Shown piece after piece: positions 33,873 to 42,958 of a stretch of 64,000 nt of DNA (position 1 is the stretch's first letter; each line of letters begins with the position of its first letter). Origin of the DNA: Microbacterium oleivorans (lineage in GTDB: Bacteria; Actinomycetota; Actinomycetes; Actinomycetales; Microbacteriaceae). Below the pieces are notes generated by a model, which saw only the letters and a program-made list of their open reading frames with translations, did not search any database and was not told where the DNA came from. Location: NCBI RefSeq assembly GCF_001691565.1, contig NZ_MAYO01000003.1:2283851-2347850 (forward strand), written 5' to 3'. The translations under genes and the position numbers were made by a program.

Positions 33873-34136
33873 ATGAGAGCGGGGTCGCCGGGGCGCGCGG
33901 TGCTGTGGGGAGGCGTCGCTCTGTTGCTCGCGACGATCGTCCTCGCCCCGGTCATCGGGGTCGGGCGCTGCCTGGACTCGTCCGAGCCCGGGCAATCGTT
34001 CTGCGAGTCGTACACGACGACGTACGCGGGCTTCCGGATCGACGTGTGGCCGTGGCTGGTCGCCGCCGTCCTCATCGTGGTCGTGACGACGATCATCGCC
34101 GTCGCCCGGCACCGTCGCGCAGCCGCGTCGGCTTAG
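33873..34136 (+). CDS. Small membrane protein with two spans
   Basis: An 87-residue protein with spans at about 10-30 and 58-78 and an outside loop holding two cysteines (GVGRCLDSSE and QSFCESY) that could pair. The ATG at 33873 is preferred because it sits just before the first span; in-frame starts at 33840 and 33855 would add a basic tail. No family recognised. It lies 129 bases after the SDR operon and 52 before the dehydrogenase gene. Confidence 0.55.
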   Translation: MRAGSPGRAVLWGGVALLLATIVLAPVIGVGRCLDSSEPGQSFCESYTTTYAGFRIDVWPWLVAAVLIVVVTTIIAVARHRRAAASA

Positions 34137-34188
34137 AGTCTCCTCAGCGCCCGTCGCCGCAGACGGGCACGTCGAAGGGGACGCACGC

Positions 34189-35841
34189 ATGACAACGGAT
34201 GCCGCGGACGCGATCGTCGTCGGAGCGGGACTGGCCGGGCTGGTCGCCGCATCCGAGCTCCTCGACGCCGGCAAACGCGTGCTGATCGTCGAGCAAGAGC
34301 CCGAGGCGAGTTTCGGCGGGCAGGCGTGGTGGTCGTTCGGCGGCCTGTTCCTCGTCGACTCGCCCGAGCAGCGCCGCCTCGGCGTGAAGGACTCGCTCGA
34401 GCTCGCCCGGCAGGACTGGTTCGGCTCGGCCGGCTTCGACCGCCCCGAGGACCGCTGGCCCCGCGCGTGGGCCGAGGCGTACCTGCAGTTCGCCGCCGGC
34501 GAGAAGCGCGCCTGGCTGCGGGAGCGCGGCATCCGCTTCTTCCCCGTCGTGGGATGGGCCGAGCGCGGCGGCGACCGGGCGACCTCGCACGGCAACTCCG
34601 TGCCGCGGTTCCACATCACCTGGGGGACCGGTCCGGGCGTCCTCGAACCCTTCGTCCGTCGTGTGCTCGAGGGGGTGGCGACCGGCCGCGCACGCATCGC
34701 GTTCCGCCATCGCGTCGACCGGCTCGACGTCGACGGCGGCGCGGTGGTCGGTGTGAGCGGCGCCGTGCTCGCGCCCGACTCCGCCGAGCGCGGCGCCCCG
34801 AGCAACCGCGACGAGACGGGCGAGTTCTCGTTCCGCGCCGGCGCCGTCCTCGTCTCGAGCGGCGGCATCGGCGGCAACCACGACCTCGTGCGCGCGCAGT
34901 GGCCCGCGCGCATGGGACGCGCGCCCGAGGCGATGCTCTCGGGCGTACCCGCACACGTCGACGGACGGATGCTGGGTGTCGCCGAAACCGCCGGCGCCCA
35001 CCTGATCAACGGCGACCGCATGTGGCATTACGTCGAGGGCATCCAGAACCACAGCCCGGTGTGGCCGAGTCACGGCATCCGGATCCTGCCGGGGCCTTCG
35101 TCGCTGTGGCTCGATGCCACCGGACACCGCCTGCCCACCCCGCTGTTCCCGGGGTTCGACACGATCGGCACGCTCGAGCACATCGTGAGGGGAGGTCATG
35201 ACCACAGCTGGTTCGTCCTCAACCAGGCGATCCTGAAGAAGGAGTTCGCGCTGTCGGGCAGCGAGCAGAACCCCGACCTCACCGGGAAGGACGTGCGACT
35301 CCTCGCGCAGCGGCTGAAGGGCGACCGGGCGACGGCACCCGTCGAGGCGTTCACGGAGCGCGGCGCGGACTTCATCGTCGCCGACACGGTTCCGCAGCTG
35401 CTCGAGCGGATGCGGGCGGCATCCGCTCTGCTCGACATCGATCGCGTGCGCCTCGAACTCGAGGGCCGCGACCGCGAGATGACGAATCCGTTCACGAAGG
35501 ACGCGCAGGTCACCGCTGTCAGGCAGGCGCGGCGCTACCGCGGCGACAAGCTGCTGCGCGTCGCGACGCCCGGCCCGATCGCGGACCCGAAGAATGGGCG
35601 CCTCATCGCCGTGAAGCTGCACATCATCACGCGCAAGAGCCTCGGCGGCATCGAGACCGACCTTTCCGGCCGTGCGCTCGCCGCCTCGGGGGAGCCGATC
35701 CCCGGGCTGTACGCCGCGGGCGAGGCGAGCGGCTTCGGCGGCGGCGGCGTGCACGGGTACCGCGCCCTCGAGGGGACCTTCCTCGGCGGGTGCATCTTCT
35801 CGGGGCGCGCCGCGGGGCGCGCGATGGCCGCCGCCGTCTGA
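34189..35841 (+). CDS. FAD-binding dehydrogenase (3-ketosteroid dehydrogenase/fumarate reductase fold)
   Basis: A 550-residue flavoprotein of the FAD_binding_2 family. The dinucleotide motif AIVVGAGLAGLVAASELLDAG (8-28) opens the protein; GQAWWSFGGLF (44-54) is the substrate-loop start, and the end reads GLYAAGEASGFGGGGVHGYRALEGTFLGG, the second FAD contact. This matches the Rv1817-like FAD-binding dehydrogenase group, related to KstD but of unknown substrate. AAGGGGA precedes the ATG. Whether it joins the SDR-thioesterase genes in one pathway is not known. Confidence 0.85.
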   Translation: MTTDAADAIVVGAGLAGLVAASELLDAGKRVLIVEQEPEASFGGQAWWSFGGLFLVDSPEQRRLGVKDSLELARQDWFGSAGFDRPEDRWPRAWAEAYLQFAAGEKRAWLRERGIRFFPVVGWAERGGDRATSHGNSVPRFHITWGTGPGVLEPFVRRVLEGVATGRARIAFRHRVDRLDVDGGAVVGVSGAVLAPDSAERGAPSNRDETGEFSFRAGAVLVSSGGIGGNHDLVRAQWPARMGRAPEAMLSGVPAHVDGRMLGVAETAGAHLINGDRMWHYVEGIQNHSPVWPSHGIRILPGPSSLWLDATGHRLPTPLFPGFDTIGTLEHIVRGGHDHSWFVLNQAILKKEFALSGSEQNPDLTGKDVRLLAQRLKGDRATAPVEAFTERGADFIVADTVPQLLERMRAASALLDIDRVRLELEGRDREMTNPFTKDAQVTAVRQARRYRGDKLLRVATPGPIADPKNGRLIAVKLHIITRKSLGGIETDLSGRALAASGEPIPGLYAAGEASGFGGGGVHGYRALEGTFLGGCIFSGRAAGRAMAAAV

Positions 35842-35862
35842 GGCGGACGCCTCCGCCGGCCC

Positions 35863-36444
35863 TCAGGCGACGGCGCCGGTCTGCGGCGGCTGGATCGGGG
35901 TGGAGCCGGTCAAAGGGAGCACGACCGACTCGGAGAGGGGGCGCGCCGCCTCGCGAAGCTGGTCGAGCGCGCTGCGGGTGCGTGCTTTCACCGTGGCCAG
36001 GGGAGTGCCCGTCATCTCGGCGATCTCGGGCTGGCTGTGGCCGCCGAAGTAGGAGAGCGAGACGACCTGTTCCTGCTCGTCGGGGAGCTTCCGAAGGGCC
36101 CGGTGATTGGCCGCGGTGCGATCCGGGGTGTGAGCCTCGGCGTCCGCAGGCCGGGCGTCGCGCAGTGTCGCCACGGCGTGGCGGTGGACGATGGCCAGGA
36201 TCCAGGTACGGGGCGGCGTCCGGCGAACCGAGTACCGGCTCGCCTCGTTCCACACCGACACGAAGGCCCCCTGCAGCACCTGCTCGGCGAGATGTCGGTC
36301 ATCGGTCACGCGCACGGCGACGGCGAACGCCGCCGCGGATGTCGCGTCGTAGAGACGCGTGAAAGAGGCGACGTCGCCGGATGCCGACCGGGCGATGAGT
36401 CGCGCCAGCGCGGCATCCGTCGCGGACGCGGGTGTTTCGGACAT
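35863..36444 (-). CDS. ECF sigma factor (SigK-like)
   Basis: A 193-residue sigma-70 family protein. Region 2 runs about 18-85 (ARLIARSASGDVASFTRLYD ... QVLQGAFVSVWNEASRY), and region 4 about 115-170 with the helix-turn-helix SLSYFGGHSQPEIAEMTGTP and LATVKARTRSALDQLR. The length and QGAFVSVW pattern suggest the SigK-type ECF group. An in-frame ATG at 36519 would add 25 unconserved residues. No anti-sigma gene is next to it, which is unusual for this group. Promoter targets are unknown. Confidence 0.85.
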   Translation of the reverse strand: MSETPASATDAALARLIARSASGDVASFTRLYDATSAAAFAVAVRVTDDRHLAEQVLQGAFVSVWNEASRYSVRRTPPRTWILAIVHRHAVATLRDARPADAEAHTPDRTAANHRALRKLPDEQEQVVSLSYFGGHSQPEIAEMTGTPLATVKARTRSALDQLREAARPLSESVVLPLTGSTPIQPPQTGAVA

Positions 36445-36543
36445 GACTGAATGGTGCGCTTCCGACGAGTCCGTCACGAGCGCTTGCCGAGCGGTTCGCC
36501 GAGTGCTAGGAGATTCCATTCATGTGAATCGCTTCACGTGTCG

Positions 36544-37482
36544 TCAGCGCACCGCTGCACCGAGCGTCGCCATCAGGCGCGCCACCTGCATCGCGAGGAC
36601 CACGCGGTAGAGCGGTGCCATCACCCAGCCGAACGCGCTCCGTCGACGCGAGTAGGTGCGCTCCCAGGAGTAGTCGATGTGCACCGTCGTCCCACCGGCG
36701 GCGGGTTCCAGACGCAGGCCGATGCGTCGCGCGTTCGCCTTCGGTGCGTCGGGGTAGCGGAACGTCCAGGTCACGAGGAGCGCCTCGGCATCCATCGTCC
36801 GCGAGATGGACAGGTGACGGAACGCCGGCTTCGCTTCGACGTCGTCGCGAGGCGCTCCGGCCCATCCGCCGTCGGGTGCCTCGCTCACGTGCCCGACCGA
36901 CTCCTCCCACTCCGGCAGTCGCTCGGGGTCGGACACGAGCGCCCAGGTCTCGTGGACGGGTGCGGCGACGAACGACGCGGCAGACCGGGCGAGCGGATGC
37001 CGCCGCCGCACCGTCGTCGCCGGCGGCAGCGCGCCGGCGGCATCGAGTCGCGCACGCAGATCGTCCATCGTCAGGTCCAGCCGGCGCAGCAGGGCCTCGA
37101 TCGCACCGCTCGGCTCGTCGAGGAGTCGGCGCAGGATGCCGGAGCTCGTCCCGTCTCCCGGTGAGGTCAGCACCCGCTCGGCCACCGGAGACCACGCCCA
37201 TCCGGCCGAGGGTCCGACCGCGATGGGGCCGGGCGAGAGGGCAGCCCCCGCTGCGCCGAGCGCGGCGAGGTGTGCGGCTTCCTCCGCGGCGACGGCCTCA
37301 CGGACGGTCGTGATCGTCGCCCCCGCCGCTCGCAGGACCTGACCGGCATCCGCCTCGTCGAGGGTGAGGGCGAGGAACAGGTGCTCGACGCCGAGTTCGG
37401 TGCGGCCGGTGCGGGATGCCTCTTCCATCGCGTAGCGCGTGAGGAGATGCGCGTTCCCCAACGCCGTGGTCATCTTGCTCAT
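36544..37482 (-). CDS. Clp_N-SRPBCC fusion protein
   Basis: A 312-residue protein with two domains. Residues 1-135 form a Clp N-terminal (double-repeat) domain: ALGNAHLLTRYAMEEASRTG, LGVEHLFLALT, and a second repeat around WSPVAERVL ... GILRRLL. Residues about 165-300 are SRPBCC-like (SFVAAPVHETWALVSDPERLPEWEE). There is no AAA ATPase part, so it may bind unfolded chains or peptides without unfolding them. AGGAGAGC precedes the start, which overlaps the stop of the upstream HTH gene by 4 bases. The pair is behind a 45-bp dyad. Confidence 0.8.
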   Translation of the reverse strand: MSKMTTALGNAHLLTRYAMEEASRTGRTELGVEHLFLALTLDEADAGQVLRAAGATITTVREAVAAEEAAHLAALGAAGAALSPGPIAVGPSAGWAWSPVAERVLTSPGDGTSSGILRRLLDEPSGAIEALLRRLDLTMDDLRARLDAAGALPPATTVRRRHPLARSAASFVAAPVHETWALVSDPERLPEWEESVGHVSEAPDGGWAGAPRDDVEAKPAFRHLSISRTMDAEALLVTWTFRYPDAPKANARRIGLRLEPAAGGTTVHIDYSWERTYSRRRSAFGWVMAPLYRVVLAMQVARLMATLGAAVR

Positions 37483-37724
37483 GCTCTCCTCCGGGGGACC
37501 TCGATGGTCGGATCGATCCGCTTCGCATACTTCTTGTGCACGGCCTGGCGGGTGACGCCGAGCGCATCGGCGATGCCCTGCCACGACATGCCGCCGCGCA
37601 GGGCGGCCTCGACCTGCCGGAGTTCGAGAGTGTCGGCGAGGATGCGGAGCGATGCGACGGCGCGGAGTCCCGCGCGGGGGTCCGTCGTGTCGCTCGCGAC
37701 CTCGATCGCGCTGGGAGTGTCCAT
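37479..37724 (-). CDS. Small HTH DNA-binding protein
   Basis: An 81-residue protein with a helix-turn-helix at about 46-66 (MSWQGIADALGVTRQAVHKK) and a preceding helix RILADTLELRQVEAALRG. It is of the type often found just before Clp_N-domain genes in actinobacteria. The start at 37724 gives MDTPSAIE with CAAGGTTG upstream; the longer open frame includes the operator and is not likely translated. It probably binds the 17-bp inverted repeat that begins 3 bases upstream of its start. Confidence 0.85.
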   Translation of the reverse strand: MDTPSAIEVASDTTDPRAGLRAVASLRILADTLELRQVEAALRGGMSWQGIADALGVTRQAVHKKYAKRIDPTIEVPRRRA

Positions 37725-37726
37725 GA

Positions 37727-38683
<957 letters not shown>

Positions 38684-38695
38684 TCCGTTCCGCAG

Positions 38696-38729
38696 AAGAG
38701 GGGTGCCGAGAAATCGGCGCCCCTTTTCT
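38696..38729 (+). terminator. Rho-independent terminator after the aldo/keto reductase
   Basis: A 14-bp stem (38696-38709 with 38714-38727, two G-T wobbles) closes a GAAA tetraloop, and the right arm ends in TTTTCT. This is the clearest intrinsic terminator in the window. Confidence 0.85.
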
Positions 38730-38740
38730 GTGCGACCCCC

Positions 38741-38793
38741 TTACGACTCCCAGGGTGACCTCGATACAATCGATCGACCTCGAATCGATTCGA
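38741..38793 (+). promoter_or_regulatory. Probable promoter and palindromic operator of the MATE gene
   Basis: TTACGA (38741-38746) and TACAAT (38765-38770) are 18 bp apart and could be -35 and -10 elements. Ten bases later the perfect 14-bp palindrome TCGAATCGATTCGA (38780-38793) covers the expected transcription start, 16 bases before the MATE ATG. A repressor there would control the pump; none is adjacent. Confidence 0.5.
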
Positions 38794-38809
38794 AATCCCG
38801 AAAGCCCGT

Positions 38810-40321
38810 ATGGCCACCTCTCTCACGACGGGCCGCCCCTGGCGCGTCATCCTTCTTTTCACCCTGCCGCTGATGATCGGCAACGTGGTTCAGCAGCTGT
38901 ACCACTTCGCCGACACGATCGTCGTCGGGCGTCTCCTGGGCGTCGACGCGCTCGCCGCCGTCGGCGCGACAGGCAGTCTGCTGTTCCTGCTCCTCGGCTT
39001 CGCCTGGGGCCTCACGTCCGGCTTCGCGATCCCCACCGCGCAGGCCTACGGCGCGATGGATGCCGCCGGTGTCCGCCGCTCCGTCGCCACCGGTGCGTTC
39101 CTCAGCGGCATCACGACGATCATCCTGACCATCGGCGCTCCCCTCATCGCCGAGCCGGCACTCGTCGCGCTGCAGACACCGCCCGAGCTCCTCGCCGATG
39201 CGACGATCTTCACGCAGGTCAGCTTCCTCGGCGCAGGCGCGCTGATGTTCTTCAACTTCCTGTCGGCGGTCATCCGAGCCATCGGCGACTCCCGGACGCC
39301 GCTCATCTTCCTCATCGTCTCGTGCGCGCTGAACGTCGTCCTCGTGATCGCCGCCATCGCGTGGCTCGGCCTCGGCGTGGCCGGCGCGGCGCTCGCGACC
39401 GTCATCGCGCAGGCGACGTCGGTCCTGCTCTGCCTCGAGTTCGTGCGCCGCCGCATCCCCGAGCTGCACCTGCGACGCGAGGACTGGCGGATCACCCGCG
39501 CCGACATCGTCGCGCACCTCCGCCTCGGCCTCCCCATGGGGTTCCAGGCCTCGATCATCGCGATCGGCGCGCTCACCGTGCAGGTCGCACTCAACACGCT
39601 CGGCGGCGAGGCGATCGCCGCCTACACCGCGGCATCCCGGGTCGACGGCCTCGCGGTCGCCCTGCTGCAGTCGATGTCGCTCGCGGTCTCGATGTACGTC
39701 GCGCAGAACTACGGTGCCGGCCGCCCCGACCGCATCCGGCGCGGCGTGGTGCAGGCGACGTGGATCGCCCTCGGCGCGGCGGTGGCCCTCGGCATTGTGC
39801 TCATCTCGCTCGGCGGGCCGATCGTCCGCATCTTCGTCGGCGACGGCGCGGACGAGGTCGTCCACCTGGCCGTCTCGATGCTCGTGATCAACGGCCTCAG
39901 CTACACGGCGCTCGGTGTCCTGTTCGTCACGCGCGGCGCGCTCCAGGGCCTCGGCAACGCCGTCATCCCGACGGTCACCGGGGTCGTGGAACTCATCGCG
40001 CGCGCCGTCGCAGCGATCCTGCTCGGGTCGCTGTTCGGGTTCATCGGCGTCGCCTGGTCGAACCCGCTCGCGTGGATCTCGGCGGCCGTCATCCTCATCC
40101 CGTCGTACCTCCGCGCGCACAAGATGCTCGCGACGATGCCGATGGCGCCCATGACGATCACTCCGACGACCCCGATCGCGGTGATCGGGCCGGTCGACGG
40201 CTCCATGACCGTCGAGACCGTCGTGACGCAGCCGGTGCCGCTGCCGCAGGTGTCGTCCCGGATGCGGCGGGCCCTGCGCCGTCGCCCCGGCACCCCGCGG
40301 CGACTCGCCCGCAAGCGCTGA
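38810..40321 (+). CDS. MATE family efflux transporter
   Basis: A 503-residue multidrug/toxin extrusion protein with 12 predicted spans in two halves. The N-half has GRPWRVILLFTLPLMIGNVVQQLYHFADTIVVGRLLG and the C-half MGFQASIIAIGALTVQVALNTLGG, both typical of DinF/NorM-like members. It exports cationic compounds by Na+ or H+ antiport. The C-terminal 60 residues are a soluble tail rich in Met, Thr and Arg. It stands alone, between the AKR terminator and a long hairpin at 40336. Confidence 0.9.
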   Translation: MATSLTTGRPWRVILLFTLPLMIGNVVQQLYHFADTIVVGRLLGVDALAAVGATGSLLFLLLGFAWGLTSGFAIPTAQAYGAMDAAGVRRSVATGAFLSGITTIILTIGAPLIAEPALVALQTPPELLADATIFTQVSFLGAGALMFFNFLSAVIRAIGDSRTPLIFLIVSCALNVVLVIAAIAWLGLGVAGAALATVIAQATSVLLCLEFVRRRIPELHLRREDWRITRADIVAHLRLGLPMGFQASIIAIGALTVQVALNTLGGEAIAAYTAASRVDGLAVALLQSMSLAVSMYVAQNYGAGRPDRIRRGVVQATWIALGAAVALGIVLISLGGPIVRIFVGDGADEVVHLAVSMLVINGLSYTALGVLFVTRGALQGLGNAVIPTVTGVVELIARAVAAILLGSLFGFIGVAWSNPLAWISAAVILIPSYLRAHKMLATMPMAPMTITPTTPIAVIGPVDGSMTVETVVTQPVPLPQVSSRMRRALRRRPGTPRRLARKR

Positions 40322-40335
40322 GGTCGCACCCGTCT

Positions 40336-40392
40336 CGAGGTCCCGTGCGGGCCGGGAATCGCCCCGCCATTCCCGGCCCGATCGGGACCTCG
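40336..40392. terminator. Long hairpin after the MATE gene
   Basis: Outer arms CGAGGTCCCG (40336-40345) / CGGGACCTCG (40383-40392) and inner arms GGGCCGGGAAT (40349-40359) / ATTCCCGGCCC (40369-40379) pair perfectly, separated by a 3x3 internal loop and closed by a 9-base loop. No T run follows. Probably a strong transcript end or mRNA-stabilising stem 14 bases after the stop. Confidence 0.65.
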
Positions 40393-40465
40393 GCCCGCCT
40401 GCACCACCCGCGGGCCGTGACGCAAGCGATTCCGGCGAGTCGCCTGCGGGGTGCATGATCGGGGG

Positions 40466-41263
40466 ATGACCACCGTGTTCCCCGCGCTCACCGAGATCCC
40501 CGACCCGCAGTTCGTCATGGTCGGCGACGGGTATCGCGTCGCGACGTACGAGTGGGGACCGGCGGATGCCGCGACCGTCCTCCTCGTGCACGGGTTCGCC
40601 TCGAGCGCCCGCGACAACTGGGTGAACACGGGCTGGGTGCGCGACCTCCTGCGCGCCGGCTATCGCGTGCTCGCCGTCGACCAGCGCGGGCACGGCGCGA
40701 GCGACAAGCCCCATGAGTCGCGCGCGTACGCCCTGCGCACGATGGTCACCGACGTCGAGGCCGTCCTCGACACCTATCTCGTCGACGAGGCGCTCTACGT
40801 CGGCTACTCGCTGGGCGCCCGCGTCGGGTGGGAGGTCGCGCGCGACCTGGAGCCCCGCATCCCGCGGGTCGTCCTCGGCGGCGTCCCCGACGGGGTGCCG
40901 CTCGGTCGTCTCGACCTCGACCAGGTTCAGGCGTACGTCGACGAGGGTGAGCCGGTGACGGATGCGGTGACCCTGAACTACATCACGCTCACCGAGCGGG
41001 TGCCGGGCAACGACCTGCGGGCGCTGCTCGCGATCGCCCGCGGCATGCGCGCAACCGGCACGGTCGACCCCGACCCGGGTCGTGCGCCGGGTCAGCCCGT
41101 GCTCTTTGCGACGGGGACGAAGGACGGCATCATCGAGGGGTCCCGCACCCTCGCGGCCGCGACGCCCCAGGGTCGGTTCGTCGAGATCCCGGACCGCCAC
41201 CACTTCAACGCCCCGGGTTCCCGCGCGTTCCGCGAGGCGGCGCTGGCTTTCCTCGCCGAGTAG
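40466..41263 (+). CDS. Alpha/beta hydrolase
   Basis: A 265-residue alpha/beta-hydrolase. VLLVHGFASSARDNW forms the oxyanion strand, DQRGHGASDKP is the loop after strand 4, GYSLG holds nucleophile Ser115, FATGTKDG the acid, and DRHHFN the histidine. It resembles esterases/epoxide-hydrolase-like enzymes of the family; the substrate is unknown. The ATG at 40466 is preferred over an in-frame GTG at 40451. The gap downstream carries the four-copy GGATTCGGA array. Confidence 0.85.
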   Translation: MTTVFPALTEIPDPQFVMVGDGYRVATYEWGPADAATVLLVHGFASSARDNWVNTGWVRDLLRAGYRVLAVDQRGHGASDKPHESRAYALRTMVTDVEAVLDTYLVDEALYVGYSLGARVGWEVARDLEPRIPRVVLGGVPDGVPLGRLDLDQVQAYVDEGEPVTDAVTLNYITLTERVPGNDLRALLAIARGMRATGTVDPDPGRAPGQPVLFATGTKDGIIEGSRTLAAATPQGRFVEIPDRHHFNAPGSRAFREAALAFLAE

Positions 41264-41291
41264 GCCGCGGCGCGGCATCCCTCACGTCCTC

Positions 41292-41365
41292 GGATTCGGA
41301 CTTCCCGGCCGGATTCGGACGCTCGCGCGCTGCCGGGTCCGAATCTGCGGGAGATCTCCGAATCC
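41292..41365. repeat. Four-copy GGATTCGGA array, two direct and two inverted
   Basis: GGATTCGGAC occurs at 41292 and 41311; its inverse occurs at 41337 (GTCCGAATC) and 41357 (TCCGAATCC). Spacing within each pair is 19 bp, so the whole block is close to symmetrical around 41328. It lies in the 123-bp gap before the DUF2332 gene and could be an operator array or fold as a hairpin with two stems. Confidence 0.7.
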
Positions 41366-41386
41366 GCGCCGCGCTACGCTCGCGCC

Positions 41387-42379
41387 ATGACCGATCTGCC
41401 GTCCTGGGGCGTGGCATCCGATTCGCCGACGGCGCAGCACTACCGCACGTTCGGCGCGCTCGAGGCGCGCGGCTCGTCGGCGGCGTACGAGGGGTGGGCG
41501 CGCGGGATCGCCGACGACGCCCAGATGCTCGCGCTGATCGACGAGCTGCCGCGCGCGAAGCGGCAGGCGAACCTCGTCTTCGCCGCGATGCGTGTCGCCG
41601 AGGTGCCCGTCGTGCCGTGGCGCGATGCCCGCGACACGGCCATCGCGCGGTGGCCGCGCATCCGCGACGTCGCGCTCACGCACGCGACCCAGACGAACGA
41701 AGCCGCGCGCTGCGCCGTGCTGCTGCCGCAGCTCGCGTGCATCCCGGGCCCGCTCGCGCTGCTCGAAGTCGGCGCCTCCGCCGGGCTGTGCCTCTACCCC
41801 GATCGCTACGCGTACCGCTACACCGACGACGGCGGCACCGTCGCGGCGCTCGACCCGGCGGAACGGTCCGGCGTCGTGATCGACTGTCGGCTCGAGAACG
41901 CCGAGCCTCCTTCTCGCCTGCCCGAGGTCGTCTGGCGCGGAGGCATCGACCTGAACCCGCTCGACCCGGCAGATCCCGACACGCTCGCGTGGCTCGACGC
42001 CCTCGTCTGGCCCGAGCACGAGGACCGGCGCGTCAGGCTGCGCGCCGCCATGGCGGTCGCGGCATCCGATCCCGCGCCGATCCGCGCGGGTGACCTCAAC
42101 GACCTGATCGCGGATGCCGCGGCATCCGCACCCGCCGACGCGACGCTCGTCGTCTTCCACACCGCGGTGCTCGCGTATCTGAGTCCCGAGGACCGTGAGC
42201 GGTTCCGACGCACGATGGTGGACACGGATGCCGTGTGGCTCTCGAACGAGGGGATCGGCGTCTTCCCCGAGTTCGAGCGGATCGTGCCGCCGGGGGAGCG
42301 GCACCGCTTCGTCCTCGCCGTGGACGGCGAGCCCGTCGCTCTCACGCATCCTCACGGCCGCAGCTACCGCGGCCTCTGA
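41387..42379 (+). CDS. DUF2332 family protein
   Basis: A 330-residue protein of the DUF2332 family, common in actinobacteria. Conserved points: YEGWARGIADDAQMLALIDELP near 32-53, NEAARCAVLLPQL, EVGASAGLCLYPDRYAYRY (about 126-144), and VVFHTAVLAYLSPEDRERF near 255. The E-V-G-x-S-A-G-L pattern resembles a methyltransferase-like SAM loop, but activity is not shown. It starts 21 bases after the GGATTCGGA array. Confidence 0.85.
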   Translation: MTDLPSWGVASDSPTAQHYRTFGALEARGSSAAYEGWARGIADDAQMLALIDELPRAKRQANLVFAAMRVAEVPVVPWRDARDTAIARWPRIRDVALTHATQTNEAARCAVLLPQLACIPGPLALLEVGASAGLCLYPDRYAYRYTDDGGTVAALDPAERSGVVIDCRLENAEPPSRLPEVVWRGGIDLNPLDPADPDTLAWLDALVWPEHEDRRVRLRAAMAVAASDPAPIRAGDLNDLIADAAASAPADATLVVFHTAVLAYLSPEDRERFRRTMVDTDAVWLSNEGIGVFPEFERIVPPGERHRFVLAVDGEPVALTHPHGRSYRGL

Positions 42380-42447
42380 CCCCGTTACGGGGACGCAACC
42401 TGCCGCCTCGCGGCATCCGAAACGATACCTCGCGTCCCCGGAACCGA
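42380..42447. repeat. Hairpins and a 17-bp element shared with 50384-50400
   Basis: CCCCG-TTA-CGGGG (42380-42392) is a small hairpin directly at the DUF2332 stop. GGGGACGC (42389-42396) can instead pair with GCGTCCCC (42432-42439). The 17-mer CGCGTCCCCGGAACCGA at 42431-42447 recurs identically at 50384-50400, again next to a gene end. It may be a family of terminator-like elements. Confidence 0.55.
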
Positions 42448-42505
42448 CTCTCGACCCGCCATTCTGCGAGTGGCAGTATCGGCAGAAGACCGGGAGGGAG
42501 CGACC

Positions 42506-42958
42506 ATGGCAGGCAACACCAGCGAGGGGGCCGGCTTCAGCGACGCCGAGAAGGCTGCGATGACGCAGCGCGCCGACGAGCTCAAGGCGATGAAGGGCCT
42601 GAAGGGCCTCGCGAAGATCGAGAAGGAGAATCAGGCCTGCCTCGACGCGATCGAGGCACTCGAGGGCACCGACCGCATCATCGCCGAGCGGGTGCACGTC
42701 ATCGTCCTCGAAGAAGCGCCGCACCTCAACCCGAAGACGTTCTACGGCTTCCCGGCCTATGCGAAGGACGGCAAGGTCGTCGTCTTCTGGCAACCGGCAT
42801 CCAAGTTCAAGACCCGCTACGGCACCGTCAGCTTCGACGAGACCGCGCAGCTCGACGACGGCCCGATGTGGCCCGTCTCGTTCGCGGTCATCGAGATGAC
42901 GGATGCCGTCGAGCAGCGCATTCGCGAACTGGTCAGGGCCGCGGCACCGCGAGACTGA
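42506..42958 (+). CDS. DUF1801 / iron-chaperone-like (YdhG) protein
   Basis: A 150-residue protein with a helical N-terminal part and the DUF1801 core: VHVIVLEEAPHLNPKTFYGFPAYAKDGKVVVFWQPASKFKTRYGT is the recognisable region (about 65-110). Related proteins of the YdhG/frataxin-like fold have been called iron chaperones, without firm proof. GGGAGGGAG precedes the start at 42506. Its 3' end overlaps the convergent sugar dehydrogenase gene by 26 bases. Confidence 0.8.
   Translation: MAGNTSEGAGFSDAEKAAMTQRADELKAMKGLKGLAKIEKENQACLDAIEALEGTDRIIAERVHVIVLEEAPHLNPKTFYGFPAYAKDGKVVVFWQPASKFKTRYGTVSFDETAQLDDGPMWPVSFAVIEMTDAVEQRIRELVRAAAPRD

Noticed and set aside
38741..41278. Very long open frame on the minus strand opposite the MATE and hydrolase genes
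   Set aside because: The translation is Arg/Asp/Glu/Gly-rich without domains; it is the usual antisense artefact of high-GC genes, and the plus-strand genes have clear families.
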